Source: CAMDMI01 sp044379485
GTDB lineage: Bacteria > Bacteroidota > Bacteroidia > Cytophagales > Flexibacteraceae
Direction of reading: 5' to 3'
DNA: 24,903 nucleotides
NCBI GenBank assembly: GCA_044379485.1
Contig: JBIPOE010000060.1
Span: forward strand, 1-24,903
Part shown: positions 23,700 through 24,903 of the stretch, piece after piece
How positions within the stretch are numbered: position 1 is the stretch's first letter
Layout: each line of letters starts with the position of its first letter
The notes under the pieces: generated by a model
The model's database searches: none
The model's input: only the letters and a program-made list of their open reading frames with translations
What the model was told of the DNA's origin: nothing
Translations under genes and position numbers: made by a program

Positions 23700-24064
23700 C
23701 CCAATTTCGAGAACCGTACACAGACTTTTTGCAGCAATAATGGGCAAAAACTGGTAGCTACTTTTAATCCGCTGGTTACTGAATTTGGAAGCGGTGACAC
23801 ATTGTGGGCCTTTGATGGAAGTACCACATCAAGCCCCCTGTTGGGAATTTTTGTAGGGGGTTCAACCATAGAAACCCTCACTTCATCAGGTACTTGCCTC
23901 ACTTTTCGGTTCAAATCAGATGGAGTTGGCCAGGCAAGGGGCTGGGCCGCTGGGTTTAGTTGCAGTTCTGCTGCATTGCCCATCGTTTCTTATTCACACA
24001 GCTCAGGCCTAAGAGCAACCTGCAATGGTATTTTTACAGATGATGGTGGAGAAAATGGTAACTA
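23700..24064 (+). repeat. Long direct repeat, copy 1 (domain B1 and start of A2)
   Basis: Repeated at +729 nt (24429-24793). From 23702 to 24033 the copies differ at only nine bases, all in third codon positions and all silent; similarity falls afterwards. Confidence 0.92.
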
Positions 24065-24428
24065 TGCGAACCTAAGTGGAGGTACCAGAATCCAAACATT
24101 CAGCTCATACAATGGCAATCGCCTTAAGTTTAATTTCCAGCAGTTTGTAACCCAAACAGGTGTAGATGTTTTGAGAGTGTATGATGGTCCAAACACAAGT
24201 TATCCCTTAATTGGCGAATACACTGGAAATCTTGCTCCTTTTTCCACAGAAGCAACAGGCAGTAGTCTAACCTTTGCATTTTACTCCGATTTCCAAAACT
24301 CTTTTTCAGGTTGGAGAGGAACTTTTGAGTGTACAACTCCGGTTTTACCTGTTTATAATATGAGTTCAGGCACCACAAATACCTGTTCCGGAGTATTTTA
24401 TGATGCTGGTGGCTCTGACAGCAATTAC

Positions 24429-24793
24429 CCCAATTTCGAGAACCGTACACAGACTTTTTGCAGCAATAATGGGCAAAAACTGGTAGCTACTTTTAATCCG
24501 CTGGTTACCGAATTTGGAAGTGGTGACACTTTGTGGGCCTTTGATGGAAGTACCACATCAAGTCCCCTGTTGGGAATTTTTGTAGGGGGTTCAACCATAG
24601 AAACCCTCACTTCATCAGGTACTTGTCTCACTTTTCGGTTCAAATCCGATGGAGTTGGCCAGGCAAGGGGCTGGGCCGCTGGGTTTAGTTGCAGTTCTGC
24701 TGCATTACCCATCGTTTCTTATTCACACAGCTCAGGCCTAAGAGCAACCTGCAACGGCATTTTTTCTGATGATGGAGGAGAAACCGGTAACTA
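24429..24793 (+). repeat. Long direct repeat, copy 2 (domain B2 and start of A3)
   Basis: Second copy of the 729-nt-period repeat, ending exactly where similarity to the CUB gene is lost at 24794. Confidence 0.92.
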
Positions 24794-24794
24794 G

Positions 24795-24903
24795 TGATTG
24801 AACGGAAAATGGTGGTGCGAATCTACTATATAACTATTTCAAGAATAATTTGCATCTATTTCATTCTTGATTTTAGAAATGTATCAAGGCGATGGGCATA
24901 GCG
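24795..24903 (-). mobile_element. Terminal end of an insertion sequence, probably IS21 family
   Basis: The CUB coding sequence stops matching its repeat at 24794. The new sequence opens with TGATTGAACGG and continues with GGAAAATGGTGGTGCGAATC-type bases, which I recall from ends of IS21-family elements (termini 5'-TG...CA-3'). The minus strand then carries the end of a reading frame running in from beyond the window (24856-24903). Only about 109 nt are visible, so the family call is tentative. Confidence 0.5.
24856..24903 (-). CDS. C-terminal end of a transposition protein, IstB-like (partial)
   Basis: Fifteen residues, ending in ...YAHRLDTFLKSRMK and TAG, enter from the window's right edge. 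They line up with the C-termini of IS21 helper ATPase IstB, which commonly end A-H-R-[IL]-[DE]-x-x-x-E-S-x-R-K. In IS21 elements istB is the last gene before one end, and the 61 nt from its stop to the CUB breakpoint is a plausible end region. Too short for certainty. Confidence 0.4.
   Translation of the reverse strand, partial: RYAHRLDTFLKSRMK

Larger units (their letters stand above)
23177..24794 (+). pseudogene. Secreted multi-CUB-domain protein gene, frameshifted and truncated
   Basis: Encodes a signal peptide (MHNQLLINILCLFFFTQITTVRA before Gln) and a string of about 120-residue CUB-like domains, beta-sandwich modules that mediate adhesion or protein binding at the cell surface. Domains alternate in two types: A1 (from about 23275), B1 (from about 23650), A2 (from about 24015), B2 (from about 24378) and the start of A3. 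Each begins with a TC-[SN]-G-x-[FI]-[YF]-D-x-GG motif and contains a DG(P/S) turn. Translation from 23177 leaves frame at a 7-bp duplication (23516-23529) and stops at 23566. Sequence from about 23530 to 24791 continues the domains one frame over. A3 breaks off after GETGN, where unrelated IS-like DNA begins and supplies the stop. Intact relatives probably end in a T9SS sorting domain. Confidence 0.85.

Noticed and set aside
24130..24712. Minus-strand reading frames in the CUB repeats
   Set aside because: They are repeated shadows of the duplicated CUB coding sequence; the two 95-residue frames exist only because the repeat is duplicated.
23496..24794. Independent gene starting within the CUB region
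   Set aside because: Its first residues are an out-of-frame reading of domain A1; it lacks a signal peptide and is the frameshifted continuation of the gene starting at 23177.

Overview
This window looks like a chromosomal stretch from a member of the Bacteroidota, probably Cytophagales-like. The evidence is a moderately AT-rich composition, a DUF2480 protein (a family I know only from this phylum), signal peptides that leave an N-terminal Gln, a remnant of a type IX secretion sorting domain, and several starts preceded by the Bacteroidota promoter pattern TTTG / 19-20 nt / TAnnTTTG. No rRNA or tRNA gene was found.

Layout. Positions 1-1647 hold the 3' two thirds of a GH31 alpha-glucosidase gene cut by the window edge. 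Positions 1686-3991 hold five tightly packed genes: a VapBC-like antitoxin and PIN toxin, a secreted M28 peptidase with a PDZ domain, and a DUF4160/DUF2442 pair. Next come a large secreted DUF2264-like protein (4048-5946, TTG start) and a convergent Uma2-family nuclease-fold protein. Positions 6669-11525 carry a probable operon: CPBP membrane protease, CdsA, a SAM methyltransferase and MaeB, closed by an intrinsic terminator that includes the maeB stop codon. A convergent gap (11526-12066) contains an orphan T9SS sorting-domain fragment and two look-alike hairpins. On the minus strand follow a secreted alpha/beta hydrolase and an SDR oxidoreductase, divergent from pncB. A second convergent gap (15275-15779) holds a degenerate 41-nt tandem repeat and a CTCTGCG-type dispersed repeat. 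Then come minus-strand genes for an ABC-2 exporter, a ferritin, and a three-gene unit of secreted proteins (two unknowns and an FAD oxidoreductase with a C-terminal beta-sandwich). DUF2480 is divergent from that unit. The window ends in a broken multi-CUB surface protein gene.

The most notable region is 23177-24903. The CUB gene has alternating A-B-A-B-A domains. A 7-bp tandem duplication frameshifts it. Two of its domains are identical in protein sequence although their DNA differs at nine third-codon positions. Its fifth domain ends abruptly at what looks like one end of an IS21-family insertion sequence. The second notable region is the peptidase gene set between two toxin-antitoxin-like pairs, with a well-formed promoter overlapped by an inverted repeat at its head.

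Gene calls rest on motifs read by eye, and no database search was run. Family names for CdsA, MaeB, PncB, ferritin, the ABC exporter, GH31, M28, PIN, CPBP, SDR and CUB are secure. DUF2264-like, PsbP-like and IS21 are inferences.
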